Positions 11,761-23,507 of a stretch of 64,000 nt of DNA are shown here, in pieces (position 1 is the first letter of the stretch; each line of letters begins with the position of its first letter). Source of the DNA: Iris pallida (taxonomy: Eukaryota > Streptophyta > Magnoliopsida > Asparagales > Iridaceae). A program made the translations under genes and the position numbers. The notes beneath the pieces are model-generated. The model saw only the letters and a list, made by a program, of their open reading frames with translations. It ran no database searches and was not told the origin of the DNA. The stretch covers positions 13,169,212-13,233,211 of the forward strand of contig JANAVB010023996.1 in NCBI GenBank assembly GCA_029216955.1, in the 5' to 3' direction.

Positions 11761-13278
11761 TGAAAACACGTGTAGGCAACTCTAGAGGGGGGTGAATAGA
11801 GTTTGTGTCAATAATCACCAAATAAAAATTAACTCTATATCACCTCTACAAAATAACTATCAAGATAGTAAATAAATCAGAAGGAAATGCGGAAGTAAAT
11901 AAAGATCAGAAGAGCATACGCAAACACAGCAGTTTTAACCTGGTTTCCCTCGTGGAGGACTAGTCCAGGCCTGAGAACTCTAGCTCAGGATTCAAATCCA
12001 CTATTTGTGAAATAGTAGTTTACAACCCGTGCCTTTTCTTCAGAAGAGCACGTCAACTTCTTACAGAGGATCGCAGTGGCGATTTGCTTGGATTTTTCCA
12101 AGCGACTTGGAATTGTCCAAGTGACTTTTCTTTTCAACTCTTGCACAAAAACTTCTAGCTGAATCGCACTTGAGCACCTTGGGGCTTAGGAAGTTTTGTG
12201 ACTAGTAGATTGGAAGAGTAAGGCTTTTGACTATATAGGCTATGTAAGAGAAGAAGAATAGAAGAGTGGATGGTTTCAAATGAGAGAAACCAAGGCCTAT
12301 TTATAGGGTTCGGGACAAGCAGAATTCGGCCAGAATTCGGTATGGATAATTCAAATTTTTGGCCGTTGGACAGCTGGTAGCAAGCAGGCCCTAAAAATCA
12401 GGGTGCTGGAAATCAGGGGACAGAGTTCGGCCCGAACTCTGTGTGGAGGCAGAGTTCGGCCCGAACTCTGTCTCCAGCAGACAGAATTGGTCCATTGGGC
12501 TTTTGGACTTTGTGGAGCTTGGGCTTGGTTCAGGAATTGGTCTGTTTGTATGGTAGAGCTTGGAGAGATATGTCTAGGGGTTGAGATGACTCAGTGCGAC
12601 TCAACGTACACATTCTCCTAGACTCAATAAATTTAAGATTACAGACTTAGAACAATTTGGAAAACCAAGAGCCCTTTTGATGAAGCCTTTCTTCTGATAT
12701 TTGAGCAGTCCTGAAGACGTCTTTTTCCTTGACAGCAGTCGTCCGAAGATAAACAGATCTGGAAATCTGAATACCTTTCGGGGGCTTCGCCCCCGAATCC
12801 CCGACGGGGGGCGCTGCCCCCTCGACCCCTGTCCGCTGACCGGGCAGCGGAACCCCCGATGCGAGGCCCCGGATAGGTCGCTAGGCGGTTCGGAGAAATC
12901 TTTTTGTATGACGCCGTCTTCGCTCCATCATTAATTCTTCATTGCCTATGTCCTGTTTGATCATGTTTGATCATGCTTACTGCATGTCTACAAATATATG
13001 TTAGGCCAGCAAAATATGTTACAGTACGATAGAAGCATAGCAATATAATACAGGACAATTAGGACATTGCTAAGTTTAAGTAACAACATGATAGCATGTT
13101 AGGCCAACAAAATATGTTGCAGTACGATACAAGCATAGCAATATAATATAGGACAATTAGGACAATGCTAAGTTTAAGTAGCAACATGATAGTGAGTATA
13201 TGAGTATTAGTGACATCATTATGTTAAACTTAACTGATTAGCCATATTCAAAAACACAATATAATCATTGGGCCAACA
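11761..13278 (-). repeat. Cop1 3' LTR
   Basis: 1518 bp. It carries two near-perfect palindromes based on CAGAGTTCGG/CCGAACTCTG (12419-12472), a GC-rich hairpin cluster (12775-12875) in otherwise AT-rich DNA, and paired ATGTTAGGCCARCAAAATAT repeats (12998-13150). The open frames at 12403-12621 and 12701-12934 recur identically in the other LTR only because the LTRs are almost identical, and are not called as genes. Confidence 0.92.
12775..12875. other. GC-rich hairpin cluster in the Cop1 LTR (second copy 20209-20309)
   Basis: Consecutive stem-loops: CGGGGGCTTCGCCCCCG with a TTCG loop, GGGGGCGCTGCCCCC, and TCCGCTGACCGGGCAGCGGA. Similar GC-rich stem-loops are common in plant copia LTRs by my recollection. 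They may shape RNA 3' ends or packaging; that role is inference. Confidence 0.65.
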
Positions 13279-16200
13279 ATCTCCCCTTTTTTGATTATGG
13301 CAAATCGGTTAAGTTTAAGACAGATACGATAGATGCATATATCACTAATAAACACATACTACGAGAAGATAGTGTGCTAACTTAAACTTATTTCTCCCCC
13401 TTTGTCATGATCAAAAAATAAGCTCCCCCGTAATAAGAGATAAAATGAACTCAAGCATAAGGAGGAAGGCATAGACAATCATGATCAAGATGTACTAAAT
13501 GAGGAACAATGGGAGAAGTGTGTAAAGACAAGTATAGAAACTACATACCAAATGTAGAGTGCCATACAGAAAGTAACTTGTCAAAACACAAATAGTTGGT
13601 AAAACTAAAAGAATTTGAAAATAATCAATAGATACTTTACCAACATGAAATCCAAGAAAGATATCCAAAAACATAGTATTACATGAAATCTAAGAAAGAC
13701 ATCCAAAAACTTTTGGAAGAGAAAAAAATTCAGTCAAAAACCATAAGGATTAGATAATTGCAAATAATAGATATCAAAGAAGAAAGAAACCAATTGAGAT
13801 ATTGAAATAGACAAACTTGATATCAATTGAAATATATAAACTTGAAACATTGATCAATGAAACTATGATAGTCATAATTGTCCACAGATAAATAGTGAAT
13901 CAAAATAAATGAATGATCAATGTAAAATAGAAGCAATAGATATAAAAAGATCTCATTATTTGCAAATCTATTTGCTTATCCAAAATTCATGCATTTGAAC
14001 TCAATTACCTTATCATGCTATATGAATAAACATGAAGGGAAAGGAGAAACAATGTTTGAGAAGGAGAAATTCAGTCGAATTGAATGCTCCCCCTCAAACT
14101 ATGACCAATATAGATAAAATCATGAATATTGGATAAGTCCTCAACAAGGAAAGCCAAATGAAACATACAAAGAAAACCAAATCAAAGAAAGCACAATCGT
14201 CATCAAGATAAAATACGAAATTAAATATTAACGAAATGACCCATATAAAAGAGAGATAATATGATGAAAACAATTGCATATACTCTCATACACCTTTCAC
14301 AAAATATCAGTATCCCAATAAAAAAAATGGGTCAATGATGAACTACGTATACGACATATTAAAGGGTATAAATGAATTGAACCAATTTATTTGCTCCCCC
14401 TTAAAATATGCGTATCTAGTTCTAAAGCACTTATAGCAAAAAAAATGATAACTTCAAGATCTAGGGGTAAATCAACTATTGATTTCTCCTCCTTGCTCAA
14501 TGCTATAAAAACGTTTATAAAATGATAACTTATGACATAAGAAATAATATAAGGCTATAAAAACATCATAGAATAAATAATATCATCTTTAGAAGAGATA
14601 TCCAATAAATAGTCACTAAAGATGAGAAATCAAAAGAATATTTCAATTTAGCACATGTAATCAAAAGACGACATACACTAACCTATATAGAAGAATATCA
14701 TATTGGAATATGATAGATCAGTGCATGTTACCTTTTGAGAAGAAGATCATCATGAAAAGAAATAAGGTCCATTAGAAAAATATCATTATGAAAATGAATA
14801 ATAAGGACCATTAGAAAAAGATCATAATGAAAAGGAATAGTAAGGTCCATTAGAAAAATATCTTCATGAAAAGAAATAAGGTCCATTAGAAAAATATCAT
14901 TATGAAAAGGAATAATAAGGACCATTAGAAAAATATCATTATGAAAAAGAATAATAAGGACCATTAGAAAAATATCATAATGAAAAGGAATAATAAGGTC
15001 CATTAGAAAAATATCATCATGAAAAGAAATAAGGTCCATTAAAAACAATCATGATGAGAATCACAATATAGCTCAAAAGATAAAAATAAAACTAAAGAAA
15101 AATGTCATCATGAATAAAGTCAATTAAATTAATCACGAAGAAAGTCAAAATGTAGCAAAAAAAATAAAACTCAAATATCATGTCCATGATTATCTAATTA
15201 AGAAATGATCAACCAATTTATTGCTTTGCATTGACTATGTATGTTCTACCACATATGTACCCATTAACGGGTAATAATCCAACCTTGCTAATACTAAAAG
15301 AGAAACCAATAAAGTTCAAATAGCAAAGAGCATATGTGATAATCCATGAGTGGTCAAAGTAGAGTAATAAATTAACTTGATAACCACATAATTAGATAAT
15401 ATAGGACTACTTTATCAATAGGATCATTCATAAAATAAACCAATAAATAATTATGATCCGTCATAAATTCCATCTAAAAACCATATAAACAAACCAATGA
15501 AAATTATAGAAAAGAGTCAATCATATTTAAATCATTACAAATTTATTCCAAAGAAATGATAATATAATAAAATCAAGACTCAAAAGATGAGAGAAATTTA
15601 AGAGATGCTTTCCAATGACTAGTATGGAAGGAAGTTAAAGCGATGAATCACAAATCTCAATGGAAACAAGATAAAATAAAAAATTTGTCAAACTAATTTT
15701 AGAAACCAAACATATGTATCTAAAATAGAATACAAATCAGAAAGAATTCATAAATCTTGTTTTTGTAAACTAGCATATCACATATAGATTGAAGTTCAAG
15801 AAGATAGCTAGATGAGTGAAAGTGAACAAAAATTATGTAGCTTAACAATACATCGCAAATAAGCAAGCTAGCTACATAACTAATTAAGATTAATGAGATA
15901 GGCCATTAACATGATAAATGTGCTCATTAAATCTTAAGTCACTAACACTAAAGATACATGCTTAAGCATAGAGTTCACAATAAGGGCAATACATTTTGAA
16001 TGATCAAAATGATTTATATACTCTTTGTTAAGCAGGGATAAGAGTATAAGATAGCAAGTAAATGAATTAGACTCTCATCAAGTAAAGGACAAAAGAGATG
16101 TTCATGAAAACACAATAAAGCAAATCTCTTTGCCAAAAATATTGAGATTAACCCAAGATAATGAAATAATAGATTGATCTAGAGAATGCAAAATTATAAC

Positions 16201-18050
16201 CATTATGAAAGTGTATTCTCTAGAAATGGAAAATCTCAAAGTAGAAAATCAACCCATAATAGCTAAGGACATGAGAAGTATGATATATCAATTACATGTA
16301 TTCTCATGTGCTACAAAATATCATTGGGCAATAATAATAAAATATTTATAGCTCAAATATAAGACTTGATATGATGAAGTATTCTGAAACTTAGGGGTGG
16401 ATCCAGAACTAGATAATGGTTGCATATAGACCTTGATAAATCTTCAGTCTATAAAGTATTGATCACTTTGGATTAGCTGTAGGGGCCGGTTCCCAGCTAG
16501 CGGTAGTCCGAATGCTAGTGCACCGTGTCGTTTCAGGCTATTTACACCTGTAGGACAGAAGGACCCTTTCGACTTGTTCCCAAAATGTTCTTTACTTTTA
16601 AGAACTTAGATTTAAAAGAATATACGCAGTATCATCAAACACCATCAATATCCAAAAATTCTAAGTATAAGAAAGGTAAATACCCAAATAACAATCAAAG
16701 AATTATCATAAAAATTTGCTAAGAGTATTTTCAAAACAAATATTTTCATAATACACTTTATGAAAATAAATATATAGAAGATTCATATTCAAAATAAGTA
16801 TGATGATCTCAACAAGTAAGGTAAAGCACAAAACCAAGCAATTCTTAAAAGAACTTCCATAAAAGTCATGAACAAGACACTAATAAATATTTTCTCTCAA
16901 CATTCCAACTTAAAGGCATTTGAATAAATAAATATCAGCATTTGGAATCAATAATGGCCATTGGATCTATAATTTGATCAACGGCTGAGGCTGTTTCAGG
17001 TTCTGGAACAGCCAGGCCGAATTCGACCCGAACTCTGGTAAGGGCAGAGTTCGGCCCGAATTCCGGATTCTGGTGACAGAACTGGAATCAGGCTGAAAAT
17101 TGGTTACGCAAAAAAGATCAAAATAAGAGTGAAAGACATGTATCCATAAAGTCAACAAATAAAAGCCAATAAGATATCATTAAAAGAAGACTTTAAGCTA
17201 ATTGATTCAAGTGGAGATAACACAAATTTAGTCAAAAGAATCAATAGCTAAATTATAAGGTAAGCACAAGTATGAATAAATACTCTTCAAAATAATATGA
17301 AACTTGAGCTTATCTCATATGCCCACATAAAGATATTTATACAAAAATAGATGTCAATATAATAAATACATGATCTACATATAAATGAAGATTTAATGAG
17401 TATAGTCATGTATCCATCATGAATGATTGAAAAACTATCACAAATTCAAAAGCACGTATAAATAGACTTTATTAGGCAAGAACATAATTGATTCTCAAGA
17501 GGATAATCAAAATAAAATATAAGAATCGATAATGAATGTATTATGCAAGCACAAGATAAAAAGTAGTACAAGTGTATACTTGTCAAGTGATAAGAAGCTT
17601 GTGCTAAACACATATATTCACAAAAACCAATTAAATACAAATCGGCAAGAAGTAACTATCTCAAAAACATTAAAAATGGAGAGTCAAACTTTAAAACAAA
17701 ATTCAAGAATCAAGCTCCAATGAACTAGAGTGATATGCATGCTTTATAAAGACAAAGAATAGCGAGCATACATATGTAAATGTGTCACACTACTAGAAAA
17801 TGAGTGATAAACTACATAGTGTGAACTAATCATTTAAAGCTGTGTAACTAGTCATGCTAGATAAAAGAAAAAGAAAATCAACTAAGCATGCTAGTATTAT
17901 ATCTCACATTAATTTATATAATAAGCAACTAAAGATATCAATGTGAGCTAATAGCAAGACATCAAGAGAAACATGCTAGATTCAACAAATATCAACCATT
18001 TAGAGAGAATCGTTTAACATGTTACCAAAGTGGCTCTAGTGGCCACACTT
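13279..18050 (-). other. Cop1 non-coding interior
   Basis: About 4.8 kb of AT-rich sequence without pol homology or long open frames. It contains a 36/39-bp minisatellite (14728-15048), a short GC-richer island near 16475-16570 and, near 17015-17066, a diverged copy of the LTR palindrome (CAGAGTTCGGCCCGAATTCC). The left edge CTCCCCTTTTTTT is the complement of the polypurine tract. Confidence 0.8.
14728..15048. repeat. 36/39-bp minisatellite in the Cop1 interior
   Basis: About eight units start CCATTAGAAAAATATCAT and end GAATAATAAGG. Units are 39 or 36 bp. Because both lengths are multiples of three, a 106-codon frame stays open on the minus strand with a 12/13-residue repeat. I treat this as a by-product of the repeat, not as a gene. 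Confidence 0.85.
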
Positions 18051-18114
18051 GTGTTGGTGCAATTGCTTGGAAGACGACCTTTGAGCTTTGCAACCACCAA
18101 CACGCTCCTTGGTG

Positions 18115-19131
18115 CTATATCCCAATACAAGAAGCTCCACCTACAACATTAGGCAAAGACTTTGGTATCCAAATAAACTTGGATCCACATTTGTTAGCTT
18201 TAGGGACCCATATACTATTTACTCTAGCATTGGTAGAAAAACTCCTACGAATAGGACAAGTTACACTCATGTGTCCAATACGAGAGCAATAGAAGCACCT
18301 AATACTAGTGTGTGCACATGTATCAGAATGGGCATGATTATGAACATGTGACATACTAGAATGATGAATATTTCTAGAGTGAGCATGCATGGATTTGGTC
18401 TTAAGAATATCATTTTCTAATAGCAAATCATTATGCACACAAGTAAGAGAATCACTATGCATGGATTTGGTCTTAAGAATATCATGTTCTAATAGCAAAT
18501 CATTATGCACGCAAGTAAGAGAATCACTATGCATGGATTTGGTCTTAACAATATCATGTTCTAATAGCAAATCATTATGCACACAAGAAAGAGAATCACT
18601 ATGCATGGATTTGGTCTTAAGAATATCATGTTCTAATAACAAATCATTATGCAAGCAAGTAAGAGAATCAAATTTAGCATTTAAAGCATAATTCTCTTTT
18701 TCAAATAAAGCAATTCTAGAAATAAAATTATCATTTTGTTTCTTTAAAGAGTCAATAGAAGAATCATGCAAATGATTTAACTCATTTGCTTGCTTCTTAA
18801 GATCTTCTATTGATGAGGAAAGAGATTTGATTTTCAAAATTAAAGAATCATTCAAACTCTTTAAAGAAACACAAGATGAGTTTTGAGAGTCAAGTCTAGA
18901 TAATAAATCATTGTTATTATTTCTCAAAAACTCATTAGCTTCTTCTAAATGAATAACCTTTCCTACAAGTTCTTCATTGGTAGAATGAAAAGCCTTAGCA
19001 AACTTTAAGGAATGGTTAGCCATGGCTTTCCACTTAGAGCACTTATTGCATTTAGAAGAAATATGATTGTATATGCTACTAGAAGTAAAACCCTCTTCAT
19101 TGGAGGAGGAAGAATATGATGCCATACACAA
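18115..19131 (-). CDS. Cop1 gag-like protein with coiled coil, 24-residue repeats and one CCHC zinc knuckle
   Basis: 338 codons, beginning 50 bases after the primer-binding site. The N-terminus is Ser-rich with a CNKCSKW motif. Residues about 45-150 are rich in Leu, Lys, Glu and Asn in heptad-like spacing, suggesting a coiled coil. Four 24-residue units follow (VHNDLLLEHDILKTKSMH core, residues about 152-247). The zinc knuckle is CFYCSRIGHMSVTC (about 281-294), followed by WVPKANK and WIPKS motifs as in the gag C-terminus of SIRE/Maximus-type copia elements. The usual N-terminal UBN2 region and all of pol are absent, so the protein may bind element RNA without enzymes. The frame is intact, unlike most transposon genes here. 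Expression is not shown. Confidence 0.75.
   Translation of the reverse strand: MCMASYSSSSNEEGFTSSSIYNHISSKCNKCSKWKAMANHSLKFAKAFHSTNEELVGKVIHLEEANEFLRNNNNDLLSRLDSQNSSCVSLKSLNDSLILKIKSLSSSIEDLKKQANELNHLHDSSIDSLKKQNDNFISRIALFEKENYALNAKFDSLTCLHNDLLLEHDILKTKSMHSDSLSCVHNDLLLEHDIVKTKSMHSDSLTCVHNDLLLEHDILKTKSMHSDSLTCVHNDLLLENDILKTKSMHAHSRNIHHSSMSHVHNHAHSDTCAHTSIRCFYCSRIGHMSVTCPIRRSFSTNARVNSIWVPKANKCGSKFIWIPKSLPNVVGGASCIGI
18389..18676. repeat. Four 72-bp tandem repeats in Cop1 gag
   Basis: Units start at 18389, 18461, 18533 and 18605 (ATGGATTTGGTCTTAAGAAT on the plus strand), with few substitutions and no length change. They encode the 24-residue gag repeat. Confidence 0.92.
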
Positions 19132-19180
19132 ATAAACAAGGATCTACTCTAAGGATGTTAAGCCTAACAATAGAGACCTT

Positions 19181-19192
19181 GCTCTGATACCA
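19181..19192 (-). promoter_or_regulatory. Cop1 primer-binding site (initiator tRNA-Met)
   Basis: GCTCTGATACCA on the plus strand is TGGTATCAGAGC on the minus strand. It matches the 12-nt tRNA-iMet complement used by many plant retrotransposons and lies two bases from the 5' LTR. Confidence 0.92.
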
Positions 19193-19194
19193 AT

Positions 19195-20712
19195 TGAAAA
19201 CACGTGTAGGCAACTCTAGAGGGGGGTGAATAGAGTTTGTGTCAATAATCACCAAATAAAAATTAACTCTATATCACCTCTACAAAATAACTATCAAGAT
19301 AGTAAATAAATCAGAAGGAAATGCGGAAGTAAATAAAGATCAGAAGAGCATACGCAAACACAGCAGTTTTAACCTGGTTTCCCTCGTGGAGGACTAGTCC
19401 AGGCCTGAGAACTCTAGCTCAGGATTCAAATCCACTATTTGTGAAATAGTAGTTTACAACCCGTGTCTTTTCTTCAGAAGAGCACGTCAACTTCTTACAG
19501 AGGATCGCAGTGGCGATTTGCTTGGATTTTTCCAAGCGACTTGGAATTGTCCAAGTGACTTTTTTTTTCAACTCTTGCACAAAAACTTCTAGCTGAATCG
19601 CACTTGAGCACCTTGGGGCTTAGGAAGTTTTGTGACTAGTAGATTGAAAGAGTAAGGCTTTTGACTATATAGGCTATGTAAGAGAAGAAGAATAGAAGAG
19701 TGGATGGTTTCAAATGAGAGAAACCAAGGCCTATTTATAGGGTTCGGGACAAGCAGAATTCGGCCAGAATTCGGTATGGATAATTCAAATTTTTGGCCGT
19801 TGGACAGCTGGTAGCAAGCAGGCCCTAAAAATCAGGGTGCTGGAAATCAGGGGACAGAGTTCGGCCCGAACTCTGTGTGGAGGCAGAGTTCGGCCCGAAC
19901 TCTGTCTCCAGCAGACAGAATTGGTCCATTGGGCTTTTGGACTTTGTGGAGCTTGGGCTTGGTTCAGGAATTGGTCTGTTTGTATGGTAGAGCTTGGAGA
20001 GATATGTCTAGGGGTTGAGATGACTCAGTGCGACTCAACGTACACATTCTCCTAGACTCAATAAATTTAAGATTACAGACTTAGAACAATTTGGAAAACC
20101 AAGAGCCCTTTTGATGAAGCCTTTCTTCTGATATTTGAGCAGTCCTGAAGACGTCTTTTTCCTTGACAGCAGTCGTCCGAAGATAAACAGATCTGGAAAT
20201 CTGAATACCTTTCGGGGGCTTCGCCCCCGAATCCCCGACGGGGGGCGCTGCCCCCTCGACCCCTGTCCGCTGACCGGGCAGCGGAACCCCCGATGCGAGG
20301 CCCCGGATAGGTCGCTAGGCGGTTCGGAGAAATCTTTTTGTATGACGCCGTCTTCGCTCCATCATTAATTCTTCATTGCCTATGTCCTGTTTGATCATGT
20401 TTGATCATGCTTACTGCATGTCTACAAATATATGTTAGGCCAGCAAAATATGTTACAGTACGATAGAAGCATAGCAATATAATACAGGACAATTAGGACA
20501 TTGCTAAGTTTAAGTAACAACATGATAGCATGTTAGGCCAACAAAATATGTTGCAGTACGATACAAGCATAGCAATATAATATAGGACAATTAGGACAAT
20601 GCTAAGTTTAAGTAGCAACATGATAGTGAGTATATGAGTATTAGTGACATCATTATGTTAAACTTAACTGATTAGCCATATTCAAAAACACAATATAATC
20701 ATTGGGCCAACA
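19195..20712 (-). repeat. Cop1 5' LTR
   Basis: 1518 bp, nearly identical to 11761-13278, ending next to the AACAT duplication at 20713-20717. Confidence 0.93.
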
Positions 20713-21868
20713 AACATGTCCAAGGTCCTAGAACGGGTCCTCATCGCGTCGAGAGCGCCTACGAAGTCCGTTTCAGCGACAAAATTCAGCCCGAGTGCAC
20801 AGTGCGGCTGAATGATGCACGTTGGATTTCTCCGCGCTCGCTCAACGAGAAGCTGTGAAATTTTAGGAGCATGGGGCAGAGGTTGCCCCCACATGCTCAA
20901 GAAATATCAGGTGAAAATAAGATCTGTTCATCGAGATACAACACGCTGACGGCAGGGCATGCACGGCCTCGTGCACGGGATCCGTGCACGTGCGTCCGAT
21001 GTCCGAAACGCTGCTGAAAAGTCATCGATATCCAATCCGTCTTCACAAAAGTTTCTAAAAATGATATTATCTAAACATTCATGAAGACAGAATCGAAAAA
21101 TAGCAACTTTCTATCCTAAGCGGCATTTCGTCGAACACGTGTCGTAAAGGACCGACACGTGTCCGATACCGCTATCAAACGAAGTCAAAATCCAACCAAA
21201 CTTTATAGGCAAGTCTAGGGTACCTAGATGGATCCAAATATGAAAGAAATTTTAGAATAACTATGGTAGAAAAGGGTTTACCAATTGAGTGTCGAAAACT
21301 CAATAAACGGAGTCCCTCGGTTGTCGTGTCGGTCGATTCCCCTCAAGCAATTGCCTCCGCCTCCACACTTGCAATACTCCAGCATATCTTCCTCTCCTAG
21401 ACGAGTGCAACAGAGTTCGTTTGGGGAGAAACAGACTCCGGATGAAAAAAATGGGATTTTTGGAGAAGAAGATCTCTTAGGGTTCACTTGTGAAGGCTAA
21501 ACTTCACAAATGAAAAGAGAGGGGAGGGGGTACTACTGTGGGCGGCCAGGTGGGGGTCTCTATGGTTAGGGTTTCACTTGGGCCAACTCTCTCTCAAATA
21601 AAAAAAGGCCCAAGTCAAAAAGACTCAAAAAGGCTACATGAAAAAGGCTTAGAAAATCATTTAAAAGCCTTCTAAATTGGATCCAAGCCCTAAATGAATT
21701 CTAATAGGTAAAAAATAATTTTTAAGACATGGTTAGGCTCCTATACAAAGTCCACTAAGGTTAAACCAGTTGCAAGCACAACAAAAGTCAAAATAACTAG
21801 AAAATCACAAAATGGCTAAAATGGCTAAAATGACTAAAATATCCTTTCTATAAAAAGTAGATGCTACA

Positions 21869-23507
21869 GTCCCTATACCTATGTTGTGTTTACTGCGATT
21901 TTAGTCTTCGAACCTAGGTGTGGGCATGTTGTACCAGTTCACCTATGGGGGAGGTGCCCTGCTACAAGGAGAATAGTGAGGAAGTGGCTATGTGGGGGTA
22001 TCAAGGGTTGAAGGGTTAGATTATAATGAATTTGTGAGGACAGGTTATCAAATAGCAGCAACATACATGTTAATGGGATATGAAAATGTGCATAGGTACA
22101 GATATGGGGCTATTGACACAGGGACAACAACAAAGGACAGGGATACCTTAGTAACCAATCTCACAAATAAGTGAGATAAGTCTGCAGATAAAGCTAAGTA
22201 AGGCCACATTTCCCAGGAAGTCATCTATTCAACATAGAGTAATCAGCAATAACTAAAGAATGATTATTGTAAGTTAATTTCGTGTGTTAATTAAAAATCT
22301 ATAAATACAGGTTACTTAGACTTTGACCCAACACTTGGCCAGTATACACAGCTCAGGACCACAGGCAAGTATACCTTGTCTTTCTTTACAGTTTTATTTA
22401 CATGCAGTCTTCTTATTTTCTAGTTTCTCTTATATTGTTGACATGTACTTTTCATATCATGCTTGTATATTTGTATCATTGCTATATAGACCGTGTTCAC
22501 AGTTAGCCTTGTGTCTGATTGGATGTATTCACTTGAGTCTTGATTGAGTCGAGTCAGAAGTTATAAACTGAACTGCTATACCTTCTTGCCTTAAAATCTT
22601 GAAGCTAACCTGTGAGTTCACATTAGGGGCGAGGGTTAGTTGTTATTGGTCCACACCTGCGAGTCCACATTAGGGACGAGGGTGATTTCTGAAGCTAACC
22701 TGCGAGTCCATATTAGGGACGAGGGTGACTTCTGAAGCTAACCTGCGAGTCCACACTAGGGGCAAGGGTTAGTAGATATTTGTCTACACTTGCGAGTCCA
22801 CACTAGGGACGAGGGTGATTCTTGAAGCTAACCTGCGAGTCCACACTAGGGACGAGGGTTACTAGTTGTTCAAACCTGCGAGTCCACACTAGGGGCGAGG
22901 GTTTGAGTATTCGATTTGTATCCAGTGACATCTTGACATGAGTTCTCTCATCCTCATTCAGCAATTTATTTATGCGTAGTCAGTGCACAGATTCGTATTT
23001 TATTATTGCTTAGTTTTTTTTATTTATTCTGGATTTTCTTCATGCATGATAAACTGTTAGAAAGGCTCATTTTTATGTATCTTTCTAGTCCTCTGAGGAC
23101 CTGATGATCTTTTTAGGTTTAGCCGAGTTTGAGTCAGGAGCAGTTGAGCAGGTTGAGTCAGCACCAGACCGCAAAGTTTTGCAGTTAAGATCGCCTTAAT
23201 TAGCAGGTTGTTTTAAGTTAGTTTATTTCATGTACTTTTCTCTTTCCGTCTATTGGTAGTGGATTTGTGTCCACCGGACGTGACATTGATTCTTAGAGAC
23301 ATTCAGTTTATATTCTTTATTGCTACATTTTATGGTTATTCATTGATCTTAGTTGTGACTTGATTATTATGTGGATGAGATATAGTTTTTCCAGTGATTC
23401 TAGATTCAGTGACTCGTGAGTTATAGACAACGTTCTACCGCCGACACTACGGCGTAGGCTGGGCTTGGACACGTCTTGTATCCGAAAAGTGGGTGCGGGT
23501 CATGACA
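21869..23507 (+). repeat. Terminal part of another gypsy-type LTR
   Basis: It ends GGTGCGGGTCATGACA (23507), preceded by TTCTACCGCCGACACTACGG, which closely matches the LARD1 LTR end at 54988-55066. Its left border coincides with the Gy1 LTR end, so Gy1 probably inserted into it. The start of this LTR is not in the window. Short open frames at 21992 and 22323 resemble nothing known to me. Confidence 0.7.
22605..22910. repeat. Interspersed 29-bp repeats in the LTR fragment
   Basis: Seven copies of a unit close to CCTGCGAGTCCACACTAGGG followed by RCGAGGGT, separated by short variable spacers, some of which also repeat (TTCTGAAGCTAA). Confidence 0.85.

Larger units (their letters stand above)
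11761..20712 (-). mobile_element. Cop1: young gag-only Ty1/copia-type element
   Basis: Complete element. The 5-bp duplication AACAT lies at 11756-11760 and 20713-20717. LTRs are 11761-13278 and 19195-20712, both 1518 bp, beginning TGAAAACACG and ending GGGCCAACA. The primer-binding site TGGTATCAGAGC (minus strand, 19192-19181) and polypurine AAAAAAGGGGAGAT before the left LTR give minus orientation. I found only three LTR differences (near 12032, 12130 and 12211), all C/T or G/A, about 0.2%. The interior has one gag-like gene and about 4.8 kb of AT-rich DNA; no protease, integrase, RT or RNase H is visible. Confidence 0.93.

Noticed and set aside
12403..12934. Two identical open frames also present at 19837-20368
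   Set aside because: They lie in the two nearly identical Cop1 LTRs and span palindromes and GC hairpins; no protein homology.
17787..17800. CACTACTAGAAAA resembling a CACTA left end inside Cop1
   Set aside because: No subterminal array, right end or 3-bp duplication nearby; likely chance in AT-rich DNA.
18389..18691. Plus-strand open frame of 100 codons
   Set aside because: Antisense reading of the 72-bp repeats in the Cop1 gag gene.
22605..22910. CRISPR-like pattern of 29-bp repeats with spacers
   Set aside because: Spacers are short, uneven and partly repeated. The context is a plant LTR and no cas genes exist in the window.
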